Origin: Caprella mutica
Lineage: Eukaryota; Arthropoda; Malacostraca; Amphipoda; Caprellidae
Assembly: GCA_947561585.1 (NCBI GenBank)
Contig: CANNZV010002609.1
Location: 27,013 to 91,012, forward strand
Length of the DNA stretch: 64,000 bases
Reading direction: 5' to 3'
The position numbers and the translations under genes are program-made. The notes under the pieces were generated by a model. It saw nothing but the letters and a program-made list of their open reading frames with translations. It searched no databases and was not told the DNA's origin. Below, one piece after another: positions 1 through 12,829 of the stretch (positions are counted from its first letter, which is position 1; each line of letters opens with the position of its first letter).

Positions 1-147
1 TCTGATTGCATCATCATTTCAAGCATCTTCTTTTCTCCCATAAACATAATGACGCACCATTATCCTATTAGTATTTCTAGAGCTACGTCTCGATGTATGT
101 GGTGCTCTAAAAACGATCTGAAAAAAGTTTGCGCTGGTGATTTTTAA

Positions 148-784
148 ATCCCGCAAACTCTCCAATAAATTATAACTCTAGAACCGATATTTATAGACTC
201 ATATTGTTTTAAAATGTTAACACAAACATTAAGAATTACATTATGTCAAATTTTCAGCTTCTCAGTTTTAACGCCACAACCGTACGCAGTGATACCCCAG
301 ACAATTTAGAGGAAGAGGGGTATCACTGCGCATCATTAATAACCATATTTGTATGTAAATAAATATTAAAAATTTCTGTTTTTAGCTCTTAATAAATGCA
401 TAAATACTGAATAAGGTATTATTTAATTATAATATTGATTAACAATAATTTTACGATCGTAGTATATTACTTGATATAAGTAGTTAACTAGTTGCGTGAA
501 ATTTAAGTGTTAAATTTCTTGCAGATTCATTAAATATGTTTAAAAAGGTGGGAGAGAGGAGTGTGATATTTATGCAATGCGCAGTAACACCCCTTCATGG
601 GCGCAGTGATACCCCTATACACTCACTAAAAGTTGCGCACGAAAAATTGCCTTTGTGTATTTTATTTATTTAGTTATTATTTCGAAACTGGATGAGAACC
701 ATCCTCATTCATGATCATTTCATCATGAGAAAAAGAGTTTCACTAATACATTTGGTTTTTGAGTAAATACAGAGTTTGCGGGAT
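148..784. repeat. Possible foldback element with 14-bp inverted ends
   Basis: Positions 148-161 (atcccgcaaactct) and 771-784 are exact inverse complements, 14 of 14 bases, about 610 bp apart. A second hairpin lies inside. No target duplication or coding sequence was found, so the call as a non-autonomous element is inference. Confidence 0.4.
285..330. repeat. Hairpin with perfect 14-bp arms
   Basis: Arms cgcagtgatacccc (285-298) and its exact complement (317-330) flank an 18-nt loop. A further direct copy of the arm lies near 602 and a diverged one near 583. It sits inside the 148-784 inverted repeat and may be a core or a solo terminus of a MITE. Confidence 0.65.
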
Positions 785-1285
785 TGTGCGCGGTGTATGT
801 ATACTTATTACTTACTAATATTATATTTTAAAATTAATATTTCTAAATATAGTATTTCTATGTGACAACATAGTGAGGCAGTAACGTTGTCCTTTTCTCC
901 CCAATGAGAGGTAACAGAGACAATAGTCTTTTTCTTTTCCCCTCTCTGCTGCCTTCTGATTTTATTGCTCGGAAGGAGAGGGAAATTACTCTAACGATAT
1001 AATCGACAGGAGGAAACATCTTTCAAAGTACAAAAAGAAATGACTTCTGTATTGACTTTAGAATAGTGTGACACTGAAGAAATAGATGTAGAGAAAATTG
1101 TACCAATATCATAATATGTTTATTCTTAACTAGCATATATTATTGATGTTTTGAAATATTAGTTTAGGCAGCATTTATGTTGAAAACCCTCATTTCGAGC
1201 GCAAAGTGAAAGAATTTGCTGGAGTAAATATATACGCAGCGGCCGATATCAAGTTACAAAAAAATGTTCAGTTTTCGATAGGAAT

Positions 1286-1556
1286 TGGCTAAGAAGAATC
1301 TTTTCAGTGTACCGTGTAGTGGCTAGGAAGAATCTTTTCAGTGTACCGTGTAGTGGCTAGGAAGAATCTTTTCAGTGTACCGTGTAGTGGCTAGGAAGAA
1401 TCTTTTCAGTGTACCGTGTAGTGGCTAGGAAGGATCTTTTCAGTGTACCGTGTAGTGGCTAGGAAGGATCTTTCAGTGTACCGTGTAGTGGCTAGGAAGA
1501 ATTTTTTCAGTGTACCGTGTAGTTGCTAGTAAGGATCTTTTCAGTGTACCGTGTCA
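1286..1556. repeat. 34-bp minisatellite, about 8 copies
   Basis: Tandem units of 34 bp (core gaatcttttcagtgtaccg) run for about eight copies with few substitutions. The main variants are aagaatc versus aaggatc, and one unit is a base shorter in its T run. The last copy forms one arm of a palindrome. Confidence 0.95.
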
Positions 1557-1590
1557 CCCAAACTATTGACACGGTACACCGAAAAAATCC
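1533..1590. repeat. Palindrome closing the 34-bp array
   Basis: The last minisatellite copy (arm 1533-1556) is followed after 10 nt by an inverted copy (1567-1590) matching at 22 of 24 positions. The array therefore ends in a potential hairpin. Confidence 0.8.
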
Positions 1591-1599
1591 ATAACTTTG

Positions 1600-2550
1600 G
1601 CTAGACTGATCACTGTCCCCTCTTTTCCCTGGGCTATTTAATGTATATTTGTCTATTGTTGATTTATTGGGGAAATAACTATTGTGAGGAAATATAAATA
1701 TAATAAATCCATTGAATATATAATTATTTATCACTCATATTTGTATAAAGCATCCATTAGCATTGTATATGGCTAATCAAAATTACGTATAAGTAAAAAT
1801 GAATAATAAAAAATAAATTCAACATTTGTTTTCAATAATTGTTAATATATTATCAATTACTAACAAAAAAGTTGTAATGACGTTTTTAAGTTTTTGTCTA
1901 AATGCTTCAAATAAAATATTTCTCACGAGAATATCCCTTGTAATTATTTAATTAATTAACAAGCTATTCAGTTTAACCCTATGTACTTAAAAATCCACGG
2001 CCTTGCTTGACTTAAGTAGTCATTATTACTAACCTCCTTAGTGAGGTCTGTAAGGTTGAAAATGCAGTAAATAACCATGCAATATCACCTCAAAGAGAAG
2101 TGCAAGCAGCAGAGCAAAGCAGTCGCTACATTAAAGCAATTGGCACCAATTAATATAGTGTGTTTTACTGCTAGTGTTCACCAAGTTAAAGTGTCTGTTC
2201 AGGGGAAAAGTGATGGTAATCATAGAATTTAATGCTAATTACCATCATTGGGAGCTTTTATGTGATAGTATTTTTAATAGTTCAATTCAGAATTCATGTT
2301 TGATTTTTCTTGCTTGAGGAAGAGCCAAGAGATATCAACTCTTTATCATTCTTGTAATTATATTCAGTCACTTGAACTGAGTATGAAAACGGATTTAGCA
2401 GAAGGATAAAGATTTAAAATAAAATAGGGAACCATGCACATTTTATTAAAAGCGTGAATTAGACATCATTTTTTATTAAGTCAATTAGTCAGTGTAATAT
2501 TTTGTAAAACTTAAGCAGTGGTAAATAGTTTAGGGAGTATTTTTTTCAAC
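1600..2550. other. AT-rich stretch, no gene seen
   Basis: I see no recognisable coding exon, RNA gene or clear repeat here. A 75-codon minus-strand frame at 1507-1734 overlaps the minisatellite and has no family resemblance. Confidence 0.5.
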
Positions 2551-2560
2551 AAGTAACTAG

Positions 2561-5054
2561 AGATCTTTTCTGTTTGCTGCGCATTTGAAAATAGTGCAAA
2601 TATTATTATATTATGGATACGCGTTGTTATTTAATGACCTCTGCTTTATGAAGATTGTAATCTGAAGTGGATTTAAAGAAACCTGGATTCGGATGAAAAG
2701 GCAATTAAATTCCTAAAGAAATATGGCATGATACGGGAGAGGAAGATTTGCAAAAATAACCACGTACGAAATGAAGAAGAATAATAAGAAACGGAAGTGG
2801 AGATGCAATAAGAAAATCTGGAAACTTTTTAAAATAAATTATTTAATTTTAGAATACCGATTTGTTCAACGATATTTTTATATCATTATTTTATTATTAT
2901 TTTATTTTCATATGCGCCTAGGAAACAGAAACTATTCTAAATACATTATTTAGTACAGGGTGACCAATATAAAACTGGTCGAAAGTAAATGCTTATAACT
3001 CAAAAAGTAATTGGTGTAGAAAGATAAAACAAAAATCACATTAAAGAATATATTCTCAAGTTTTATTTGATATCAAAGATATTGAACAACAATCGAATTA
3101 CGTATACAGATATCTAAATTAAAAGTAATGGTTATTTCGTTATCACATTTTATTCAACCCTCATGAAAAATTATGCAGCTAATTATTGAATAGCGTGTTT
3201 TCATTGCTAAACATTATCATTTAAGCAGTTCTCCAACTAAAGTTAAGATAAACTATGTCATTCAATACAACAAGGATATAAACATTAAAATGGTTAAGAA
3301 TTTGTTCAAGAAATGGACAAAAAATGAATTGTTTGAGAAACCATTGCACTAGCAGAAAGTGACAGTTCGGTAACGTTTGAGTTCGCATAGGCCATGCATG
3401 GTCCATATTTTTTTAAAGATGTAGAGACTAGAAATGTTTGTTCTGTAAACACTGGTGAATAAATTGAAATGTTAAATACTGTAATGACTGACGACAATCA
3501 TCTTGACGTTTGGTTCCATTAGGACACTGACACTGCATACACATTATAGGATAGGCCAAAAATAGAGGTTTCGAACAAACTTCAGAATCTTCATATGGAA
3601 TAGTTATAATAAGTTGATACGTTATAAAAAAACATTGCATGCCAATTTACAGGCCTTTTCTATATATTTTAGAGTTGCCCCAAAACATTTGAAATTTTGT
3701 ACAAAATGATATTTTCCCATTAATTCTAAAATATTCAATTTTGCTTTTTCAATGGAATAGGTAAATTTAGTTCTCAATATACGAAAAAACACAACTTGCA
3801 AAATTGCAGATTAATTTTAGATACTTTTGAGTTGCCCCGAGCCCTTTTTTTGTGAAATATATTACTATTACAATATTTCTCTTAAATTTGGCTTCTAGAG
3901 CAATCATGCTGTTATTGTGATAAGATAGAAGTAATTTAATTATCAAAATAACTTTGTGAATTGTATTTATTTCATTTTATAAAAGCATTTATTAATATTT
4001 TCGTATTGCAAAAATTTCGAATTTACTCGGATTTTAGCAATTAAATTATAACCCATGCAATTCGCTTAATCAACTTTATTGAGTCACTAAGTGTTCTAAA
4101 TATTGAAATGTTGGTTTACTAATCAATTATTATGTTTTTTTAATCAATTTATTGCATATAATACTCTTTATTATGTTCTTCACTGAGCACCAGACCTGCA
4201 TAAGTGTGGAGCACTACACTGACTAGTCTCCAGCGGTGCCTAAATTCGAACCATTTGGAGGGGTGGGGCAACTGTAAACATTGTCGTACCTGTCTGATTT
4301 TCCGGCACAGACACCAAAAAAATTTCTTCTCAAGCTATCTTCCTATTCTAAAGGATAATGAATCAGAGTTTATGAGATTTTTGCCAAAATGTAGTAAAAA
4401 TCACCAAAAATCTTACTTTTCTGATATTTGAATTGCTTGGGGGCAACTGTTAATCATGTCAGAATTCACTCAAATTTCAGTACACGTACCTTTACTTGTC
4501 ATATCAACTTTATATCACTATTCCATGAGTGATATCCAAAACATTATTTTTTGGCCCACCCTAAATTACACATTCTTGTCTGCACTAGATTTGTTGAAAA
4601 ATCACTTCGAAGACAAGATTATTTCGCACCAAACAGTTTTCTCTGGCCAACTATAGGTCTCTAGACCTCTGATATATGTTGAAGAGAAGGTTTTTAAATT
4701 GAAACTAAGCATGATTGAAGACTTGAAGCAAGTAATACGGAAGTAACCTAAATATATTTGTTGCAGTAATCGCTAATTTTGAAATAAAGAATTAATCTCT
4801 GTATTAAGCAGAGCGGTGTCGATTTTAAGCAACTTGAGAATATAGTCTTTCATGTGGTTTTTTGTTTCATCTTTCTACACCAATTACTTTTTAAGTTATA
4901 TGCATTTATTTTCAACCAGTTTTTTATTGGTCACCCTTTATAACAAGTGTGCATTTCTTCTAACTAAATAAGTTACTCTAAAAATCAGTAACTATGATAA
5001 CATTACTTTATATTTTCTTTATTTTCAAATGCGCCCAGCAAACAGAAAAGATCT
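2561..5054. repeat. Inverted repeat pair enclosing the mariner-like relic
   Basis: Positions 2561-2593 (agatcttttctgtttgctg then cgcatttgaaaata) are repeated inverted at 5020-5054 with a 2-base insertion. A third, more diverged inverted copy lies at 2903-2931. This could be a MITE (2561-2931) with a second copy at 5020, or one larger element into which the mariner-like element jumped. Target duplications were not resolved. Confidence 0.5.
2956..4938. mobile_element. Decayed Tc1/mariner-like element with ~85-bp TIRs
   Basis: The left end (cagggtgaccaata, from 2956) and the right end (to 4938) are inverse complements over roughly 85 bases with scattered mismatches, including the shared segment aattggtgtagaaagat. 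TA lies immediately outside both ends, as expected for Tc1/mariner target duplications. On the plus strand around 3490-3560 a broken reading resembles the region around the second catalytic Asp of mariner transposases (V-W-F-x-stop-D-x-x-T-A), with many stops, so the element is a fossil. Inside, gagttgcccc motifs (3671, 3828) face ggggcaact motifs (about 4265, 4441), which may mark another inserted repeat. The superfamily is inferred from ends and TA; the clade is not known. Confidence 0.55.
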
Positions 5055-6690
5055 GTAACTAGTCCAGGCACTTTTGTTAATATATTATGTAATATATTTC
5101 CCTCAATTCCAATCTCACTTCATTTCGTTCACTATTACTAATGTGAAAATAACTCCCTCCCTCTCTCATAACAATCCCCCCCCCCCCTTAGCGTTACTAG
5201 TAGGCAATGTCACGTTATTGTGACAAAGCATTCGTCACACTAACTATCGTTACCCCGTCACTTGTTACCAACAACTCCTTTGTTTGAAACAATAACTCAA
5301 ACAACTGCCTCATGCATAGGACTCCTTTCCTTTGTATGTCGTACTAGAAACTGTGTAACGTAACTCTTACTTCTGAGTTAGATATGACAATTATTAAAGA
5401 TTTGAAGTTAATATTAGTTTGTAAGGAGTAACTATAGTAATACTTATAAATAAATCCTCCATTCCTGATACCATATAGTGTTTAATATCAACAAAAATTA
5501 ACGCTACTTGCAGATTTAGAGGTCTTAGATTTTGTGGTAGGCAGACTTTTCAATTTTCATTATAAAACAATTTTTCATTTTAAAATATCTTGATACCGCC
5601 TGCTAATAAATCATAAAAATGTTATCTATCTGTTTACGATATAATATATTTGAAAGAAACAACAACAACAATCAAGAGCGTTGCTAGAGCAGTGTTTCAC
5701 TATAAAAACACTTAAACATAAAAGTATCCTAAATAAAAGATATATTGAAAGAATATGATGAATATCCCATGTAGATGATGCAAGTTATTGGACTCTTTTA
5801 ACTTCACTAAATTCAGTTCGAAATTCAAAGATAATCAATATATGTACAATGAAAAAAGTGATTATTATTTTAAACAAATTTCTCGAAAGTAACTTCATTA
5901 ATATTATAATTCTGGTAGATATTTGGCATTGCATCTCAGTAAATGTAACCTATGGATATAAATTGTAAGAGTTTGTGTACAGAACATTACCAATAATATT
6001 TTATGTTCAGTGTTATATATATTGATTTACTCACTATTCACGGTGTGTGGTATTACCAACATGCTGGTAGCTTCTACAGTGATGTAAGTTAGAGGATAGT
6101 CTGTTTAGTATATTTTACAAAAATGAACCTAGTTCGCCAAATATACATATACATATTACCAAAATACATATGAGAGTCATGGATATTCTCAGTATATCTT
6201 CAGAATACCAATTTACATATTATTTACTTATATTCAATACATAAATAGTAATTATTGCAATGAAATCAATTCCAAGCATTGATTTCCCACCAATATCAGA
6301 ACTCCACGGAAACTACTAATCACATTTCTAGCTAAGTCTGACTTAACTTAAGTCTATTATTTTACTAATATTAAGAGTGATATGTTAATACCATTACCAC
6401 CACTACAAAATGTGTCAGGTGATTTTAGCACACACCTTCGTGTGGCCCTTCTTCAGAGCGCCTTGCTCCTTTAAGTCGTTAACCTTCTTTTCTTGGGAAG
6501 GCGCTAGGCAGCGTGTAAAGTGCATGTGCCCATCAGGGGTGTGAACGCATAGGAATGAAAGGCAATGATGGCTATGCTATTCGTACGGGAAACAGTGAGG
6601 AATGTAGCATGCAATGCTATTCCTATAGAGAAGAATGGGGAGAATAGTGTGGTGCAATGCTATTCCTACCATAATCGCAATAGACTATCA
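5055..6690. other. No gene seen; poly-C tract
   Basis: The stretch is AT-rich apart from a run of about 12 C near 5177-5189. No exon, RNA gene or mobile element terminus was recognised. Confidence 0.5.
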
Positions 6691-6699
6691 CAAACTGCC

Positions 6700-6830
6700 T
6701 GTCTCTCCATAGATAGGCCTATCTCTAAATATCCTATCTTTCCATGCAGAGCCTATTTTTCCTATCTCTCCAGTGCCTATTTTCCTATCTTTCCAGTGCC
6801 TATTTTTTCTGTCTTCTCTCCAGGGCTCAG
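6700..6830. repeat. Degenerate short tandem repeat (ccagtgcctattt)
   Basis: About four or five imperfect copies of a roughly 22-bp unit (cctatctttccagtgcctat) occur in a row. A 128-codon plus-strand frame across it (6565-6951) has the low-complexity look of translated repeat and no family match. Confidence 0.6.
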
Positions 6831-6959
6831 TGCCACCTCACATGACATTTCTTTTCATTTTCCGAAGAGATACAGTCACTCTTGTGACTTCAAAGATGCA
6901 AAGGGACATTCTTTTTGTTCTTTGGAAAAAATAAGAACAGTTATATGGTAGAGGGGAAA

Positions 6960-9780
6960 TATTGAGACAATTACCTTATCATGTGGCAGTATGTTGCGTA
7001 AATAAATACAGTAATAGTCTGAATACATTCAACCTAATGGAAAATAAAATAGATAAGTTTAATAGAAATATAAAAACTCTTCTCTAATTTCTTCGAAAAA
7101 TCAAATAAAATGTAGGAAAAGATTTAAATAGTGAGGATTGTGATTTAAATACAACTGTGGCCATGAAACAGCTTTGGAAGTAAATTGAATTGAAGTGAAT
7201 TTTGAAGTCAGAAATGGGATTGAATGTGAAACAGAACCAAAGGTCATATCGCTGTTGCCAAAAGGGAAATAAATACAAGAGACTTTGAAAAGGCAGTGAG
7301 ACAAGAAAGTGGTTTCCTACCATTTCTCTACAGTTCAATAGTATCCTTTACCATGAGAGGCATGGCGTGTTGTTTCTGTGAGTGCATTGCTATGCACCTC
7401 AGTACCTACCTCTAAGTGATTGCCTCTGACCCTCTAAAGGAAAAACCTTACTCAGCAACAGAGGAGAATGAGAGAGAGAGAGAGTTATGGTGGGGCCATA
7501 GGAGAGTAAAGGGGACATCTTTTCTATGTTCCCACTATGGCTAATGTTCTGGAAAGTTATCTATTTTCAATTCTCAATTCATTAAATAGCTATATATAAT
7601 TTAGACTAGCCTAATTTTGACCTGTTATGTTTTTTATTATTTTTCTTTTTGAATAGAGAATATACCTATCTACTATCAGGTACTCTATATTCTAACGAGT
7701 GTACCATACAGGAACCATAAGAAGCAACTAATTCCCCCTACTTGAATACATTAACAGGGCCTAACACCCTAAGTTTTAATAAGCGTGGCGACTCCACCCC
7801 TAAATTATTCATCCCAAGGGGGGGGGGGGGGCATTGAACCTATATTTTTCTTCCCATCTGAAATATGTGAACAGTAATTTGATTCGCGAGTGAAAACACC
7901 TAGACTCCATAGAATTTATAGGGACCATATAACAACACTATAAAAATAGTGTGAAAAAGAACGTGTCGTATTTGTCGCCTGAAAGTAATACGGAGGGGAG
8001 ATATGCAAATAAACACCAATAACAGTCCCGCTTGCAAAGCATTTCCACTAGTGTGCTTCGCAATGTCCAGTACAGTAGTACAATATTTATATGGTAACTA
8101 CTATATATCTATGGTAACTATTACTAACTACTATATAAATGAAACTGCAAGTTTCTTTTTACCGAAGACTACAAACAGCATCTTTGGGTGATAACAATCG
8201 ATAGTAGAAGTTTAGTCTCAAAAAACAGTAATTAAATAGAGGTCAACCACAGGAGGTATGTGCCATGGCATTAGCTTTAGGTGGTTCCCCCACCATAACG
8301 GGGGAAGTGATCCCCCCACTACACCGGGGGAAGTGGAGGGGTGATAGTAAGGGCTGTACCTTAGTATTCAGAGTGTGTTCATAGATTGCGTTGTGACAAC
8401 ACTAAGTGAAAAGAGAAGGGGATACGAATAATGCTGTCAGGGTGATAATCAATAATGCCATTTGATATAAACAATGTCTTAGTGTAATTAATAAATACAG
8501 CTTTCAGTCTAGAATTAAAATTGAGATAAAAAAATTTTATGATGGATATAAATTCATGTTTGAAATTTATAGTTAATCAATTTATAGTATGGGTTTAACG
8601 TCTGCTTGGGTAACAGAGACCATAAATCTAACGCCTTTAGAAGATATATCACTATCATTAATATCTATTAATTAGATATCAATGCTATCTATAATATGTA
8701 TACTATTCTCATATCATTCCTGGTATTCGTACAGCAGAAATAAATAATCGTAACAGTATAGTATAAAATACAAATTGTATCTATTCTTTCGAAAACAAAT
8801 AAACAATATTTCGATTTGTTATTAGATTTTCTCCAGCTTTAGAGTTTTCTTTCATCAAAATCGTAGAGAAAGATTTCAGTAAAACTTTAAAGGTCAAAAA
8901 CGCACCAAAAAATTTTTTTGCAGTTTTTTCATGAAGTTTTTGGAATAAGTCGGAAGTCCTGATAATAATCCCAAATTATATTATTTCCCACAGTTTTAGT
9001 CGAATCTAGGTTTTTGATGAACCAAATTTCACATCACCATTACAAAACTAACGCTTTCGCAGCAAATAAACAGATATCTTGTAAAGTGTTGATTTGCTTC
9101 TCTTACTTTTTTCTTTAGTTATTTATAATATATTTCATTTTCTGAGCTAAGAATCAATTCTTTCTTTTCTTGAAATATAAATATTTCACTATTTCATTTA
9201 TTTATAGTTAGGTAATATTTATTTTATTTAGATTTTAGTTAGATATATTAATTAGTCAATAATATTTATTAGTAATCAGTCATTCGAAACATATACTAAC
9301 ATCACATAATTAAATATTCTGAATCGATTTATGACAAATTTGGAGAAAGTTTAATTTTGACCGTATATTATACTGTATAATTGGTAAAAAAGCTAAAGTG
9401 TAAGAGTGGTTATATTAAAAGGAAAGAAAATGAAGCATCAAAATCAGAACCAATAGCCAACGAGTTCGGATGTGATTAATATAGTTAATGTAACAAAAAC
9501 AATTTTACTGCAATACTGTTAATAAAACAATCATATGTTGCTATTAGAGTATAACTACACAGCAGCCTTGCCTATTGCCGATAAGAATAAGCCTATACAA
9601 CTTATAATGATAGTATCATTCCAATGAACACTGTTGACATGATTCCCAGTGTAGAGAATTAACAGAATCATTCCCAGATCAGAATGTATTCCCTCTGGAA
9701 TGGAGGGAGCTGATTACAAAGGCATCATCTGGAATTAAAGCAGTGACAGTGATAGTGAGAAGATAGTAATGTCTATGGGA
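6960..9780. other. No gene seen; G/C-run patches
   Basis: The stretch holds a 14-G run near 7819, a G/C-rich segment with alternating ccccca and gggggaag blocks at about 8284-8335, and the motif gttatggtggggccata near 7484, which recurs near 12849. The segment 7200-7310 resembles 31040-31150 (shared cagaaccaaag, agtggyttc blocks), so it is probably an old dispersed repeat. No coding family was recognised. Confidence 0.5.
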
Positions 9781-9784
9781 GAGA

Positions 9785-10236
9785 ACTGTGATGGTGTACT
9801 ATCAGAGAAAAGAGTCACTGTGATGATGTACTATCAGAGAAAAGAGTCACTGTGATGATGTACTATCAGAGAAAAGAGTCGCTGTGGTGATGTACTATCA
9901 GAGAAAAGAGTCACTGCGATGATGTACTATCAGAGAAAAGAGTCACTGTGATGATGTACTATCAGAGAAAAGAGTCGCTGTGGTGATGTACTATCAGAGA
10001 AAAGAGTCATTGTGATGATGTACTATCAGAGAAAAGAGTCACTGTGATGATGTACTATCAGAGAAAAGAGTCACTGCGATGATGTACTATCAGAGAAAAG
10101 AGTCACTGTGATGATGTACTGTCAGAGAAAAGAGTCACTGTGATGATGTACTATCAGAGAAAAGAGTCACTGTGATGATGTACTATCAGAGAAAAGAGTC
10201 ACTGCGATGATGTACTATCAGAGAAAAGAGTCACTG
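9785..10236. repeat. 32-bp minisatellite, about 14 copies
   Basis: Units of 32 bp (core tgtactatcagagaaaagag) repeat about 14 times without length change. Variants at the first bases (cactgtgatg, cactgcgatg, cgctgtggtg) recur in a similar order, which suggests amplification in blocks of several units. There are no unique spacers, so it is not a CRISPR array. Confidence 0.95.
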
Positions 10237-10239
10237 CAT

Positions 10240-10905
10240 GTTTAAACTGAATTATATATATTAAATATTATTAATTTAAAGCATTATAACTTTTTCCCAT
10301 CAATAACACATGTGAAACATGTGGTTAAATATTTTACCTTTATTATAGCAGTTAGTACAAAATATGTTGATGTGTTTTTATCAAGTATCCCCTATAGTTT
10401 AAATATTTCTCTCAATATCGACAATCGTTACACCTCCTACCATCTTATAGAACTATATATCAGCATTCAAGCATTACCATAGCCAAGGTATACTAGAGTG
10501 TAGCAATCAAGTTAACAGCACTAAGTGCTGAGATGCACTGCCAGTGTTGTCACTAAGTACACGGAGTCTTTCATCTCATGTCTAACACTAATTCTGAGGT
10601 GTGACTTTATTAACACCAAACAAATTAGTGCAAACTTGCACTGCATAGAGTGCATTTATGCCTCTTGAGAAAGAACTTGAGTAATTTGTCATCCCTTTAC
10701 CTTCATACTGATCATATTCAGTCAAACAGAGTATAAAACAATTCTATGGAACTCAGAGTTATTGTAAATATACACTTTATTAGACTAAATGATTATACAG
10801 ATATATTATGAGGTAATAATATCAATATCATTAGTACTGTATTTTATATTTTCAACCATGGAGTAGAAATAACCTCAACGGGAATCGAACTCTGGACATG
10901 ATGTA
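10240..10905. other. AT-rich stretch, no gene seen
   Basis: No recognisable exon, RNA gene or mobile element was found between the 32-bp array and the next inverted-repeat element. Confidence 0.5.
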
Positions 10906-10908
10906 GTC

Positions 10909-11855
10909 GAAATTTTCGGTGACCGGTATATTCCACCCCGGTATATTTTACCCTAGGTATATTCCACCCGGTAAATTCCACCCTAGTTTACGGGTTAGGT
11001 GTGTTTAGTTATTAATATTAGTTATTTATTAATATTATATCATTTTATGTAATACTAGGTAACTTGCATTTTCACTGTATCAAATTAAATCTTTTGCTGG
11101 CTAATCACAAGCTTTTAATTTTTCACTACACATGTGACAAAACAGCAGAAAGAAAGAATCTGTAAACGTATTTATCAGTTGAGGTATTTAGATTTTCAAT
11201 TTCAAGCAGATTTTCTTCCCTATCGCCAACACTACAGTAATATTAATTGTATAGTTTATTTATTGTTATATTCATTTCATTTTGAATTTAGTATTTTAAC
11301 TTCTTGATAAGAGTGGTGGTTTTTGACCGAAGGCTTTTTTTACTTGTTTTTCAACCAGGAATTATTGCACAGGGTTTTATGACTGGGAGGTTATTGCCTT
11401 TCTTACATTGAGAGATTTTGATCACGGAGAATTTGGTCCTAGAATCCAAAACAGCAACTTATAAGCAAAGAACGATTACATTGAGTGGGTTGTCTCTGCC
11501 AGTCGACCCTTTCCATACCTCATCCAACCATTGTTGTAAGAGCACATGTGCAGTTTCATGTTGAAAGGAATTAAAATTACCTTGTTCAACACGTAAACTT
11601 TTAAATAAACTGGCATATTAAGAATATTTGTAATTTTATTATGATAAAATTTCAATTGACTTGAGCTACCTCTAAAGTCTAAATATTTTTCAATTGTCTC
11701 AGGATATCGTCTGAGTTATTTTTTCATCGGTACGAATTATTTAACAAATGGCAATCTAAAAATAAAATCTTTGAGTTTTTATTGTCACCCAAATGAGCAT
11801 TGTCACAGGGGTGGAATTTACCGGGGTGGAATATATCTATAGAACCGAATTTTTC
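10909..11855. mobile_element. Non-autonomous element with TIRs of tandem ttccaccc motifs
   Basis: The left end (10909-10985) carries four spaced copies of a motif like ggtaaattccaccc. The right end (about 11810-11855) carries the same motif at least twice in inverse orientation, and the outermost bases (gaaattttcgg and its complement) also pair. The interior of about 850 bp shows no reading frame of note. The same design occurs at 18839-20007. The superfamily is unknown and no target duplication was resolved. Confidence 0.6.
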
Positions 11856-11859
11856 ATCC

Positions 11860-12680
11860 TCACTCTGTGGTGTAAAATATATATCCAAGGGTATCCACGT
11901 AAAATATTCAGAAAAATGTTATATTATTGGACTCGATTGAATAGAAATTATAATTTATAATGTTATTTATACTTTTGTGATCATCTCTTCTGTCTTCTCG
12001 ACAATTATGTCTAACTGTCGTGTGTGCACCTGAGCTGAGAGTCAACCCCTAATCACATTGTGATCGATAGGCTCAATCTGTTTCATTTATCATCGCCCTG
12101 TGGAAGATCACTCCTAGAGATACGACCCAAGCAATAATTTGTACAGACACAAGCATGCTAGGTATTTAGCAAATGAAAAAGACACATAGTTACCTAAGGG
12201 GAAATCCCTTCTTACAAATATGATTGAAGTTGAAAACAAATCAGATAGGCTGGTAGGGTGAGTCCCAAGTTATATCGAAAGGCACACATTTTCGATCATC
12301 TAAGAGTTAAAATATTCTTTCATAAAGCCTATGATCGAAAATGTAAAACATTTTGCTAACACAGAATTTTCCATTTTACCCAAAACAAGTTAGATATGGT
12401 GACATGTCGCAGGTAGATATATCTATATCCTAACCCCTGATTAGCATTGGCAAACCAAGGGTACGTTAGGATGTGGCAGGTGACACACTGGACAGCAAAT
12501 TATCAATTACAGTTATTAATAATTATGGATGGAAAGATAGCCACAGGAAATGCAAATGACTGTACCAATAAACAGATAAAGCAATCAACTAAATAGATCT
12601 ATAAGTCCATTAACTTATCGATATCCTACAGATGAGTTTATAGTTGTAAATATAATCTTCAAAGGATTTAATTTGCAACA
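11860..12680. other. No gene seen
   Basis: AT-rich sequence without a recognisable exon, RNA gene or repeat structure. Confidence 0.5.
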
Positions 12681-12686
12681 ACCATT

Positions 12687-12825
12687 GTTACGAATTATCG
12701 GTCGGTTTCACATCTCCGGTCCTTTAAGAAAAACAATATAATAATTAAAATTAAATAATAATTAGTATACCGTTTTTTCTTCTAGGTTTTTACCGAACAT
12801 GTGAAACCGACCGATAATTCGTAAC
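12687..12825. mobile_element. Short foldback MITE with perfect 27-bp arms
   Basis: The arms 12687-12713 and 12799-12825 are exact inverse complements over 27 bases (core ccgaccgataattcg) around an AT-rich loop of 85 bp. A related right end occurs at 15804-15834, and a more diverged relative covers 25081-25190, so this is a family of small hairpin elements. Confidence 0.7.
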
Positions 12826-12829
12826 TTAC

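Noticed and set aside
9785..10236. Regular 32-bp repeats that resemble a CRISPR array.
   Set aside because: There are no unique spacers, the repeats are head to tail, and the context is an animal genome.
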